32,341 bases of DNA from the IMG/VR virus record IMGVR_UViG_3300020201_000074, positions 1 through 32,341 of that record. The stretch is one strand, 5' to 3'. The notes under the pieces were generated by a model. It was not told the DNA's origin. It saw only the letters and a program-made list of their open reading frames with translations, and ran no database searches. Each line of letters begins with the position of its first letter. The first letter of the stretch is position 1. The translations under genes and the position numbers were made by a program. Below are positions 24,885 through 30,747 of this stretch, one piece after another. This DNA comes from a virus.

Positions 24885-25127
24885 GTGAGTATAGAACGAT
24901 TGAAGGTGGCTGAGCATAACATCGAAGCAATCCGAGTGGACGTGAACAGTCTGCGGGTGGAAGAAGCCCGTCAGACCGAACAACTCGTGTCTATCCGAGA
25001 ATCTCTTGTTCGGCACGATGGGCAGTTTTATGAAATCACGCGCACACTGACCGCGATTCAAGCCGCGATGCAAACTATGTCCGACACGCTTGTTCGCAAT
25101 ACACTGGCAGTGCAGCTCCTGCAGTAG
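24885..25127 (+). CDS. Small coiled-coil protein, 80 aa
   Basis: Starts at GTG 24885 with a perfect AGGAGG (24873-24878). The whole protein reads as one amphipathic helix or coiled coil: heptad-like spacing of Ile, Val and Leu in ERLKVAEHNIEAIRVDVNSL, continuing EEARQTEQLVSIRESLVRHD and ITRTLTAIQAAMQTMSDTLV. No membrane segment is present, which separates it from XhlA or spanin proteins that have similar coils. It lies next to the holin and could be a lysis helper, but the function is not shown. Confidence 0.6.
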   Translation: MSIERLKVAEHNIEAIRVDVNSLRVEEARQTEQLVSIRESLVRHDGQFYEITRTLTAIQAAMQTMSDTLVRNTLAVQLLQ

Positions 25128-25170
25128 GTAGCCAGCGGTGTTGTATCCCCGCCGCGAATATAGCATGCAC

Positions 25171-25416
25171 TCAGAGCAGTGCTACGCCCGCGTGGGCGAG
25201 CTGCATCTTGAGCATCTGCACCTGCAAGTTGAGGAACCTGACCTCGGCACGGAGAAGCTCCGTAGCTATGTCCGTCTGCGCCACCGCCGCTACGGGCGCG
25301 AGGGGCACGGGGGCCACGGGGCGTGGCTTACGGGCAAGGGCACCGTAATCCAGGCACGTTTTTTGCTTTGCCTGTTTTGCATGCTTCGAGGCCCACATGT
25401 GCGGCAACTTCTTCAC
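25171..25416 (-). CDS. Possible antisense coiled-coil protein, 81 aa
   Basis: A minus-strand frame read from a GTG at 25416, with no clear ribosome binding site. The product has a basic N-terminus (KKLPHMWASKHAKQAKQKTC), an Ala/Pro/Val linker (RPVAPVPLAPVAAVAQ), and a leucine-heptad helix (ATELLRAEVRFLNLQVQMLK). It lies opposite to the surrounding plus-strand genes. The second copy of the repeat at 25725-25848 carries the same frame and its stop codon at exactly the matching position, which favours coding on this strand. A plus-strand frame is also open here but looks less protein-like. Function unknown. Confidence 0.35.
   Translation of the reverse strand: MKKLPHMWASKHAKQAKQKTCLDYGALARKPRPVAPVPLAPVAAVAQTDIATELLRAEVRFLNLQVQMLKMQLAHAGVALL
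25181..25304 (+). repeat. 124-bp direct repeat, copy 1
   Basis: This block is identical base for base to 25725-25848, in the same orientation, 544 bases apart. It starts GCTACGCCCGCGTGGGCGAG and ends GGGCGCGAGGG. The flanks are only partly alike (TGCACTCA is shared just before). It covers the coiled-coil half of the antisense frame. Confidence 0.97.
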
Positions 25417-25509
25417 TTGTACAACAGGCGCTTGACCGACAGTGCTTGATTTCCAGTAAAGGCCCGTCCAGACTGAGCCGATGAGACTTTATGCCTGAGG
25501 AGGTGTGCC

Positions 25510-25707
25510 GTGACCAAGAGAACCGAAAAAGTACGTAGGTCCCTCGCTACTTTCGGCGAATCTATTGTTGACGTGCGCGAAGTACGTGGGGACGACGGGG
25601 AAGCTGACGCAGTTTACGTGCTGTACCGGGGCTGGAACGAGGCACTTCTTGCCGCGGTGGACAGCTTAGAAGGCTCCTGTGATTTTATTGCCGTCCCGGT
25701 GAAGTAG
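25510..25707 (+). CDS. Small protein between repeat copies, 65 aa
   Basis: Starts at GTG 25510 with GAGGAGG just upstream (25497-25503). The 65-aa product begins with a basic stretch (TKRTEKVRRSLATFGESIVD) and continues with beta-type sequence (VREVRGDDGEADAVYVLYRG), then WNEALLAAVDSLEG and a hydrophobic end (DFIAVPVK). No family is recognised. It sits between the two copies of the 124-bp repeat, so it may have arrived with, or survived, a duplication. Confidence 0.55.
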   Translation: MTKRTEKVRRSLATFGESIVDVREVRGDDGEADAVYVLYRGWNEALLAAVDSLEGSCDFIAVPVK

Positions 25708-25714
25708 CCTGCAC

Positions 25715-25909
25715 TCACACCGTCGCTACGCCCGCGTGGGCGAGCTGCATCTTGAGCATCTGCACCTGCAAGTTGAGGAACCTGACCTCGGCACGGAGAA
25801 GCTCCGTAGCTATGTCCGTCTGCGCCACCGCCGCTACGGGCGCGAGGGCCGCGACAGGCGTGGCATGGTGCTTGGGGAAGGCTGGGCCTCTGTCAGACCC
25901 CGAAGGCCC
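25715..25909 (-). pseudogene. Truncated copy of the antisense coiled-coil ORF
   Basis: The minus strand of repeat copy 2 encodes the same end (TDIATELLRAEVRFLNLQVQ, then MLKMQLAHAGVATV) with the stop at 25715, exactly 544 bases from the stop of copy 1. Upstream it keeps a similar Ala/Pro linker (HATPVAALAPVAAVAQ), but the basic N-terminus is missing, there is no ATG and an in-frame stop lies at 25910-25912. It reads as a remnant of a duplicated gene. Confidence 0.4.
25725..25848 (+). repeat. 124-bp direct repeat, copy 2
   Basis: The second, perfectly identical copy of 25181-25304. Its left flank (GCCTGCACTCACACCGTC) partly resembles that of copy 1; its right flank differs at once. Perfect identity with diverged flanks suggests recent duplication or gene conversion. 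Confidence 0.97.
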
Positions 25910-25916
25910 TTATTTG

Positions 25917-26180
25917 GGAAGAGGCTGAGGCGGGTAGGCGCTTGTCAGAGAAGGCGGAAGCAAGGGGGAGTAAGCGGCTAACGTTTGTATACAGCCTGCG
26001 AGGAAGAGAAGCGGGTTGGGCTCTTCTTCTTGTCCAGCTCCTGCATAGAAACGTCTAGCACCCTGTTGGTGTCTCGCCTTCTCTCTGCTTCGCTCTCTTG
26101 TTCGCATGCTCCCATTCTTAGCATTTTTACCCATACGCCGTCCATGCAACCAGCAACTATTTTACAAGCCCCTAGAATCA
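25917..26180 (+). repeat. Long imperfect non-coding repeat, copy A
   Basis: This element matches 30748-30987 in the same orientation over its whole length, with small insertions and deletions. Two blocks are identical: 25922-25967 with 30753-30798 (46 bases) and 26137-26172 with 30944-30979 (36 bases). Shared short elements include TTTGTATACAG, TTGTCCAGCTCCTGCATAG and CATTTTTACCC. Indels break every reading frame, so it is probably non-coding. It fills most of the gap 25851-26228, and its 3' end lies about 50 bases before a plus-strand gene; copy B likewise precedes a plus-strand gene. A promoter/leader, RNA or origin-like role is possible. Confidence 0.9.
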
Positions 26181-26228
26181 TACACGCTGGCCTCCGGTAC
26201 CGCGGTGCCTCCTGTGAAGGAGACCCCA

Positions 26229-26567
26229 ATGAAGTCTGCATCAAAGCTACTCACGGACGCGCTCGCCATCACCGGCACCGCTGTCTACGTATCCGCCGCT
26301 ATCCCGCTGGACCTCATGCTGGGCGCGGCGATTGTGCTGACGACGACCAGCACCGCGACGGGCAGCGCCGTCCTGCAAGCCACGGTTGATGGCGTGACCT
26401 GGGTGACCCTGCCCAACTCTGGCGAGACGACCACCGTGAGCGTCACAGCGGCTGGCTCCCACATCCGGAACATTACAAATGCGTTCTACAAGAGCCTCCG
26501 GGTGAGCTACACGAACGCGACCAACTCCGGCACGCTCTCCATTGCGTTTTACGCCAAGGGGGTCTGA
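26229..26567 (+). CDS. Small beta-rich phage structural-type protein, 112 aa
   Basis: ATG 26229 has GAAGGAGA at 26216-26223; the frame is open upstream into repeat copy A, but that start is unlikely. The protein has a short start (KSASKLLTDALAITGTAVYV), then beta-strands: LQATVDGVTWVTLPNSGET, VSVTAAGSHIRNITNAFYKS, and SLRVSYTNATNSGTLSIAFY. This strand order with a DGVTW turn and a final SGTLSI-x-x-x-KG is typical of small surface or decoration proteins of phage heads or tails. Its place far from the head genes is odd. A virion role is inferred. Confidence 0.5.
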   Translation: MKSASKLLTDALAITGTAVYVSAAIPLDLMLGAAIVLTTTSTATGSAVLQATVDGVTWVTLPNSGETTTVSVTAAGSHIRNITNAFYKSLRVSYTNATNSGTLSIAFYAKGV

Positions 26568-26568
26568 C

Positions 26569-26850
26569 ATGACAGAGCCCCGCGTCCTGCCTTTCAACAG
26601 CGCGCGCAAGCCCGCGGCGCAACCGATGCTCACCTATTGCGTGCTGCTGTCCAATGGACGCACGCTCGACGTGGCCGCGCACGACTGGGGCGAGTCCAGC
26701 GACGACGAAGGCGCGGGCATCGCGTACCACTTCTACGCGGACAAGCGCCGCGTGCTCTCGCTGGAGTTCACCGAGGTCCGCAGCGTGATGTGCCGCGAGC
26801 ACATGGACGTGGCCGCCGCACTGGTGGCGCTGCGGTCCAAGAAGGCCTAG
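26569..26850 (+). CDS. Hypothetical protein, 93 aa
   Basis: The ATG at 26569 follows the previous stop by one base (TGACATG), and AAGGGGG at 26556-26562 lies upstream. The 93-aa product has a beta-rich middle (LTYCVLLSNGRTLDVAAHDW), an acidic turn (GESSDDEGAGIAYHFY) and a C-terminal helix (REHMDVAAALVALRSKKA). Its stop overlaps the stop of the converging minus-strand gene by four bases (CTAG), so there is no room for a terminator between the two. Function unknown. Confidence 0.55.
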   Translation: MTEPRVLPFNSARKPAAQPMLTYCVLLSNGRTLDVAAHDWGESSDDEGAGIAYHFYADKRRVLSLEFTEVRSVMCREHMDVAAALVALRSKKA

Positions 26851-27299
26851 TCCGTGTAGACGACATGCTCTTCGGGTGCATACTTGATGGTGTGGGAAAT
26901 GGCGTCGCCGAAATCTAGCGTACAGCTGTGGATGTGTCCCGCCGCGAGGCTCTGCCCTTGCGGGCCCTGCGCGCTGGTGTTCCGCAAGTCCACATGAAAC
27001 TTGGCGGAAATCGGGCCAGACTTGTGCGCCAGGACAAAGGAAAGCTCGAAGTAACCCTGCACACCATCCGCGCGCTTTTCCTTGTAACCTGCCCACAGCT
27101 CCCTTCCGGATGGTGCGGGCGCGCTGTCCACGACGTCACAGTAAATACGCATGACAGTGTCGTCGCCGCCTTGGAAAGCGACGCCCTTCTCAAGTGCGCT
27201 TTCAATCAACTTATTGCTCTTGATGTAATCGACGACACCCGCAACAAGCGGACGAGCACCGCCCATATTCACATCACCCAGCATATCCCACCGATTCAT
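26847..27299 (-). CDS. Hypothetical protein, third gene of minus-strand block
   Basis: A 150-aa protein starting MNRWDMLGDVNMGGARPLVA. I chose ATG 27299 because it overlaps the previous stop (ATGA) and has GGGAGA close upstream; the frame also has an ATG at 27311 without such support. The first half has a helix (VVDYIKSNKLIESALEKGVA); the second half is beta-rich (VQGYFELSFVLAHKSGPISA, later GHIHSCTLDFGDAISHTIKY). No family is recognised. It is co-transcribed with the two genes before it and possibly with the integrase. Confidence 0.55.
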   Translation of the reverse strand: MNRWDMLGDVNMGGARPLVAGVVDYIKSNKLIESALEKGVAFQGGDDTVMRIYCDVVDSAPAPSGRELWAGYKEKRADGVQGYFELSFVLAHKSGPISAKFHVDLRNTSAQGPQGQSLAAGHIHSCTLDFGDAISHTIKYAPEEHVVYTD

Positions 27300-27544
27300 T
27301 GCTTCTCCCATGGCATTTGAAGCCTGTTAATAACCTGTTCCAGTAACCACTTTTGCTCCGGCGATTTGCGCGCCGCCGTCGATGCTTCCGAAGCCAACTC
27401 AATAAGCCGGCGCAAGACTTCCGAGCGCGAAGGGTGCCGCACGGCCTCCGCGATGGCCTGGATGTTTGCGCGGTCCTGCTCCCCATCGCCGTCGAGTACG
27501 AGGGGGAAAATGACTTGGGCCTTCCGTGGCCGCTCGGCAGCCAT
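27296..27544 (-). CDS. Small RHH-like protein, possible regulator
   Basis: An 82-aa protein whose ATG (27544) overlaps the stop of the gene before it (TGATG). Residues about 8-20 (KAQVIFPLVLDGDGE) may give a beta-strand, followed by RANIQAIAEAVRHPSRSEVL and RRLIELASEAS, two helices separated by a short turn with PSRSEVLRRLIE. Strand-helix-helix with SRSE-x-L-R is the pattern of ribbon-helix-helix DNA-binding proteins, though the pattern is loose. It could repress its own operon at the inverted repeat at 27897-27942. Role inferred. Confidence 0.45.
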   Translation of the reverse strand: MAAERPRKAQVIFPLVLDGDGEQDRANIQAIAEAVRHPSRSEVLRRLIELASEASTAARKSPEQKWLLEQVINRLQMPWEKQ

Positions 27545-27816
27545 CAGGCGGCCCCTTCGACGCGAGCCCACAGGGCCGGGCCCATGTTGCTCTCTTCGCC
27601 GCGCGTTACTTCCTTGCCCACTTCCTCGAGTATGAGGTTGATGGCTTCGCGGACGTCGATGTCCAAGGCCCCTGCTATGCCCACTACGGCGTCGCGAGAC
27701 TCTTTCGTTAGCCCCGAGAAGACATCCAGACGCTTGGCTGTCGAGGCCACCCGCGTGCGTGTCTCGCCGTTGTTGGCTTTCCAGTCTGCAATCGAAATGA
27801 CTTTTGAGTTACTCAT
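27544..27816 (-). CDS. Small protein heading the minus-strand block
   Basis: A 90-aa protein; the ATG at 27816 (MSNSKVISIADWKANNGETR) has GAAGGAGA upstream, better than the longer frame. After a short strand, residues about 45-75 form helices (GLTKESRDAVVGIAGALDID, then REAINLILEEVGKEV). It is coupled to the next gene (TGATG). The order of small coupled genes downstream of integrase suggests regulatory or maintenance roles, as in lysogeny modules, but no domain is recognised. Confidence 0.55.
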   Translation of the reverse strand: MSNSKVISIADWKANNGETRTRVASTAKRLDVFSGLTKESRDAVVGIAGALDIDVREAINLILEEVGKEVTRGEESNMGPALWARVEGAA

Positions 27817-27896
27817 GGCATTCTCCTTCTGTTTGGGAACATTTCGCACGGGCGGCCGCACTTGCACTCAGGGCGTCCTGGAGTGTAAGGGAGCCT

Positions 27897-27942
27897 CCGA
27901 CATATAGCGAAGGCTGAATTGCCTTCCATAGACATATGTCGG
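27897..27942. promoter_or_regulatory. Nested inverted repeat upstream of the minus-strand block
   Basis: Outer arms CCGACATAT (27897-27905) and ATATGTCGG (27934-27942) match perfectly; inner arms GAAGGC (27909-27914) and GCCTTC (27921-27926) also match. Together they make a two-tier dyad about 80 bases before the start of the 90-aa gene, in the 265-base gap after integrase. It is a good operator candidate or a hairpin in the transcript. No T-run follows on either strand. Confidence 0.5.
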
Positions 27943-28081
27943 CTGTTCCACGGAAAGCTGGAGGGGGATTTTGATGCACTTCGGCCAAGGGGGTGAAGTG
28001 ACATGCCTATTTATTTTAGGCCGAGCGTGGGCGTATGGGCTCAAACCTAAAAGCGCTTGCACCCCGCATGGCCAAGAAGGC

Positions 28082-29191
28082 TTAGGCGTCCAGGTCCAAG
28101 TCGAAATAGTCTGTGCCGGGGTCGGCGGGACGGCGTGTGTAAAGGTCCGTGGTGGTAGACTTCGTGTGCCGGGCGTGGTTGCGAAGCTCCGTCAAGCCCA
28201 TGCCGCTGTAGTGCCCGAGCCAGTAAATGCTGGCTCGCCGAAGGTCCTTCAGCGTGATGCCCGGCATCCCTTGCCGACGCCAACGCGCCGTCTGGTAGTG
28301 GACGGTGAACCGCGTGGCGCGGGCGGACACGTCGTCGACACTCTGGAGGTACGCGAGAACAAGGCGGGCTGCGTCCTCGTCGAAGCAAGCAACCCAGCCC
28401 TTGGAATGGGCTTTTGGCTCTTTTAACGCGCCGGTGGTCTTTGAGAGCTGCCTCGTCACATGCACCGCCAGTCTGCAGAACAGGTTGTTGTGCTGCATGA
28501 CTTTGCAGCACTCTAGCTCGGCTGCTTTACTCCCCGCACGGAAATTGCCTTTCGTTACGGCGAAGACTTCTTGCGGTCGTAGCGAGAAGAAGAAGCCGAG
28601 CAGGGCGATAAAGCCGATTTCGGGCTCTGCTGTGCGGGCAAACGCCAACACGTCGGCAGGCGTCAGGGTGAACTGCAGGGGGGTGCTGCGGCTCTCATTG
28701 CGCGGCGAACGCAGTAATAGTTCAGCATCAGCCAGGACCAGCCCCTCCTCGCGCAGCCATCTCCAGAAGCCCCTGAAGGCGCCGTTGGTGCGCTGTATGA
28801 CAGAGTCGGTCAGACCTTTCGAGCGCAGCGCTTGTAGCAGTTTCGGCGCTGAGAGCTTCCACTGCATGGGGTCAAGCAACGGCGGGGCTTGGGTTATGAA
28901 GAAAGGGATGACGTGAAGCAGCAGGGGGCTGGTCTTGTTGTAAATCGTGTTCGCGTCGAGGCGGCAGTCTACGAGGAAATCTCGGTACCTCGCCACGAGG
29001 TCTGTGAGCCCCTCATCGGAGACTGGGCGTTCTTGTGCCAGCCGGGGTCGAATGGAGTCCACGAAGACACGCACGACCTCGTCCGGCTGGCTGTCCAGGT
29101 GCTTCGATTGTGCCCGGGGAAGAGTGAGAGTCCTCCCGTCGACACGTGCATAGATGTAAACCCTGCCGTCGGGGCGTCTTTGCCAGAACAT
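28082..29191 (-). CDS. int: Tyrosine recombinase (integrase)
   Basis: This 369-aa enzyme would integrate the phage at its attachment site. The ATG at 29191 follows GGAGG by ten bases; a TTG at 29233 is less likely. An N-terminal arm-binding-like domain (about 1-55), a core-binding domain (about 60-165) and the catalytic domain follow. Active-site residues: R205 in SLRPQEV, R318 in LKDLRRAS, H342 in ARHTKS and Y351 in LYTRR. The usual His of the HxxR motif is Lys315, a substitution seen in some family members. The gene is next to a tRNA-like sequence, as typical for integrases. Its 5' end points towards that site. Confidence 0.85.
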   Translation of the reverse strand: MFWQRRPDGRVYIYARVDGRTLTLPRAQSKHLDSQPDEVVRVFVDSIRPRLAQERPVSDEGLTDLVARYRDFLVDCRLDANTIYNKTSPLLLHVIPFFITQAPPLLDPMQWKLSAPKLLQALRSKGLTDSVIQRTNGAFRGFWRWLREEGLVLADAELLLRSPRNESRSTPLQFTLTPADVLAFARTAEPEIGFIALLGFFFSLRPQEVFAVTKGNFRAGSKAAELECCKVMQHNNLFCRLAVHVTRQLSKTTGALKEPKAHSKGWVACFDEDAARLVLAYLQSVDDVSARATRFTVHYQTARWRRQGMPGITLKDLRRASIYWLGHYSGMGLTELRNHARHTKSTTTDLYTRRPADPGTDYFDLDLDA

Positions 29192-29253
29192 AGTGAGAAG
29201 ACCTCCGATGGTTGTTTCGGAAGTCTTTCTCAAAGATTTAGGGCGGTAACGAA

Positions 29254-29273
29254 TCTAACTCGGAATTCTAACT
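29254..29273. repeat. Paired TCTAACT repeats near the attachment site
   Basis: TCTAACT occurs at 29254-29260 and 29267-29273, 13 bases apart, and a third time at 29364-29370 at the edge of the tRNA-like sequence. Spaced short repeats between integrase and attachment site often are arm-type integrase sites. This is inference from spacing and place. Confidence 0.35.
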
Positions 29274-29309
29274 CCTTGTTACCCCGGCTGCTCTAAGTCC
29301 CTAGAATAA

Positions 29310-29370
29310 TGGTACAGGACAGAGGATTCGAACCTCCGACCCCAGCAATGTGAATGCTGGCCTTCTAACT
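29310..29370 (-). other. Candidate attP core (tRNA 3' part)
   Basis: The stretch from the CCA end through the T arm and anticodon arm to the D-loop part GTTAGA of the tRNA-like sequence is canonical, and lies 119 bases upstream of the integrase start. Phages that integrate in tRNA genes carry such a 3' part so that the host tRNA is restored after insertion. The crossover site would lie in this stretch; its exact borders cannot be fixed without the host sequence. Confidence 0.55.
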
Positions 29371-29386
29371 TCCAAGCACGTCCGTA
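29310..29386 (-). tRNA. tRNA-Val(CAC)-like sequence, 5' acceptor degenerate
   Basis: Read on the minus strand, 77 bases end in GTCCTGTACCA. The T arm (GGAGG TTCGAAT CCTCT), a five-base variable loop (GGGTC) and the anticodon arm (CAGCA TTCACAT TGCTG) are canonical, with anticodon CAC (valine). The D arm is weak (CTT/AAG pairs, loop with GG and TTAG). The acceptor stem pairs only in its inner four positions (GGAC/GTCC). So the 3' two-thirds look like a real tRNA and the 5' part is degenerate. The best reading is a tRNA fragment serving as attachment site; a functional tRNA is less likely. Confidence 0.5.
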
Positions 29387-29405
29387 GCGCGTCGGGTGCC
29401 TGACG

Positions 29406-30185
29406 TCAAGCGGTGGCGACTACCGAGAGCTTGAGCTTGGTCTGCTCCGCAATCGCAGCGTGCGCGGCGGCGAAGACGGCGACGTGGTAGCTGTTAACCT
29501 CGCCATACCGCGCGTCAGGGACTGGGCGGACGGCGTAGCCCTCACGCCGCGAAAGCCCCACGAGGAGCTTGCCCAGAGCGCTGGGTTTCATCTTGCCGAG
29601 CGTGGATGGGTGCGTATTCATGCCGGCGACCGCGCTCTGCCACGTCTGGGACTCGCCAAGCCTGTCCTTGAGCATGCGATTTTCGAGCTGCAGAGCAGCC
29701 TTGCCGGACTCTTTTGACGCGAGCACGGAGAAGGCGCTGCTCATGACCTTGAGCTGCTCTGCCGTCGACTCAGCGAGGTGTAAGATGCGCTCGCGGATGA
29801 CGGGGTCTGACGCCATAAAGCCGAGGAGCTGACCGCGAGCGGTATTTTGGGTTTCACACTGGATGAGGTGCCGCCGATAAGAGCGACCGATGTCAGTGCG
29901 GAGAGTGGCAAGGAATAACTTCGCGGCTTCTACGCCGAGGATGTAGGATTCTACCTCACGGGTCGGACGCAGAAAGTTCAATGATTCAATGGTGGTCGCC
30001 ATTTCGGCCACCGGTAGACCCTCGAATTCGCCTTCCGCTTGGAGTTCAAGAAACCTTTCTTTTGCATGCTTGAATTCACATCGCGCGGACGCGGCGACGT
30101 CGTGAAGCGAGAGCCCCATAGCGCCGCCGAGGGATGCTTGAGGGGTGGGGGTAACAAACTGCGTGGCGGGAATAATTGTGAGCAT
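29406..30185 (-). CDS. Antirepressor-like phage regulatory protein
   Basis: A 259-aa protein. ATG 30185 has GAGGAG eight bases upstream; an in-frame GTG at 30242 after AAGG is an alternative that adds 19 residues. Residues about 25-110 have the build of the Rha/AntA type: LSLHDVAASARCEFKHAKER, then YILGVEAAKLFLATLRTDIG and RSYRRHLIQCE, the last phrase being typical of phage antirepressors. A helical linker follows (LENRMLKDRLGESQ), and the C-terminus (SALGKLLVGLSRREGYAVRP, then DARYGEVNSYHVAVF) resembles the KilA-C/Ant C-terminal domain. It would counter a prophage repressor to trigger lytic growth. No repressor gene is recognised in the window. Confidence 0.6.
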   Translation of the reverse strand: MLTIIPATQFVTPTPQASLGGAMGLSLHDVAASARCEFKHAKERFLELQAEGEFEGLPVAEMATTIESLNFLRPTREVESYILGVEAAKLFLATLRTDIGRSYRRHLIQCETQNTARGQLLGFMASDPVIRERILHLAESTAEQLKVMSSAFSVLASKESGKAALQLENRMLKDRLGESQTWQSAVAGMNTHPSTLGKMKPSALGKLLVGLSRREGYAVRPVPDARYGEVNSYHVAVFAAAHAAIAEQTKLKLSVVATA

Positions 30186-30258
30186 GGGCTGCTCTCCTCT
30201 ACTTGCCGCGCGTGAATTCGCACTGCATTTAAAAGAATGCACGCGCGTTACCTTAGAG

Positions 30259-30269
30259 GCACGTGCTAG
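30259..30269. promoter_or_regulatory. GCACGTGCTAG motif, copy 1
   Basis: An 11-base motif containing the perfect palindrome GCACGTGC, found again at 30372-30382. It lies about 75 bases upstream of the antirepressor ATG at 30185, so it may be an operator for that gene. Confidence 0.4.
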
Positions 30270-30289
30270 CTCTCGCGCGGCATGAAAAT

Positions 30290-30318
30290 GCCCGCCTCAG
30301 TGCAGGACCAAGGCGGGC
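30290..30318 (-). terminator. Possible minus-strand terminator or dyad
   Basis: Arms GCCCGCCT (30290-30297) and AGGCGGGC (30311-30318) form eight perfect pairs around a 13-base loop. On the minus strand the second arm is followed by ATTTTC, a short T-run. It could end transcription of the small gene at 30435-30653 before the antirepressor, or act as a binding site. Confidence 0.4.
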
Positions 30319-30371
30319 GACTAGGAGGAATCCGATGCTCTCTGTTACTTTACTCCGAGGGGGCGGTGAGA

Positions 30372-30382
30372 GCACGTGCTAG
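30372..30382. promoter_or_regulatory. GCACGTGCTAG motif, copy 2
   Basis: Second copy of the 11-base motif, 113 bases from copy 1 in the same orientation, preceded in both cases by a purine-rich AGAG-like stretch. Repeated palindromic sites at this spacing fit looping or cooperative repressor binding. Confidence 0.4.
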
Positions 30383-30398
30383 TGCGGGCAGGCGGGCC

Positions 30399-30420
30399 CG
30401 AACTGCACCGGTACAGTTCG
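30399..30420. promoter_or_regulatory. 22-bp near-perfect palindrome, candidate operator
   Basis: Half-sites CGAACTG and CAGTTCG flank a central ACCGGT; ten of eleven base pairs match, the only mismatch being C against A next to the centre. It lies in the antirepressor upstream region. Size and symmetry fit a dimeric HTH repressor site. It is not a LexA box, because the GAAC and GTTC parts are 12 bases apart rather than 4. Confidence 0.55.
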
Positions 30421-30434
30421 CACAAGTGTCTCAT

Positions 30435-30653
30435 TTAAGAGACAAGGGCGGTGCGGCGATTAGGACGTGCTGCATCTCTTGGTGTCGCGTCGTCGTGTGC
30501 GGGGTGCCTGCCGTAGCGGCTCTTGGCGCGGCGCTGGCACGCAATGCAACAGACGTGGCGGTTCTCTGCCATGGCAATTAGAGCGCAGCTCACGTTGGCT
30601 TGGTCGTGGAGGGCGGAAGCTCGTTTGGCGTTGCGGCGACGGTGGACGGACAC
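30435..30653 (-). CDS. Possible small Cys/His protein, 72 aa
   Basis: A minus-strand frame starting at GTG 30653 with GGAGG eight bases upstream. The product is basic (MSVHRRRNAKRASALHDQAN) and contains HVCCIACQRRAKSRYGRHP (about residues 33-51), a Cys-Cys-x-x-Cys cluster with nearby His that could bind zinc. It lies upstream of the antirepressor on the same strand, with operator-like sites between them. Other frames are open here too, so coding is uncertain. If real, it may be a small DNA-binding regulator. Confidence 0.35.
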   Translation of the reverse strand: MSVHRRRNAKRASALHDQANVSCALIAMAENRHVCCIACQRRAKSRYGRHPAHDDATPRDAARPNRRTALVS

Positions 30654-30747
30654 GCGGCGCGCCTCCAGGGTGTGCAGAGCCCGTTACGCGGGCCACGGGG
30701 AGCGCAGGAGGTACGCGGTGGAGGCGGGGCGAGCAAGCGGCGGGCGG

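Noticed and set aside
25181-25848. The 124-bp repeat pair as template and variable repeat of a diversity-generating retroelement
   Set aside because: The copies are identical with no adenine-specific changes, they are not in a receptor-binding gene, and no reverse transcriptase is present in the window.
25910-26149. Minus-strand ORFs inside repeat copy A and copy B (also 30684-30956) as a duplicated gene
   Set aside because: The two share only their ends (MHGR at the start, LLPPSLTSAYPPQP near the end); the middle is shifted by indels into different frames, so the element is more likely non-coding.
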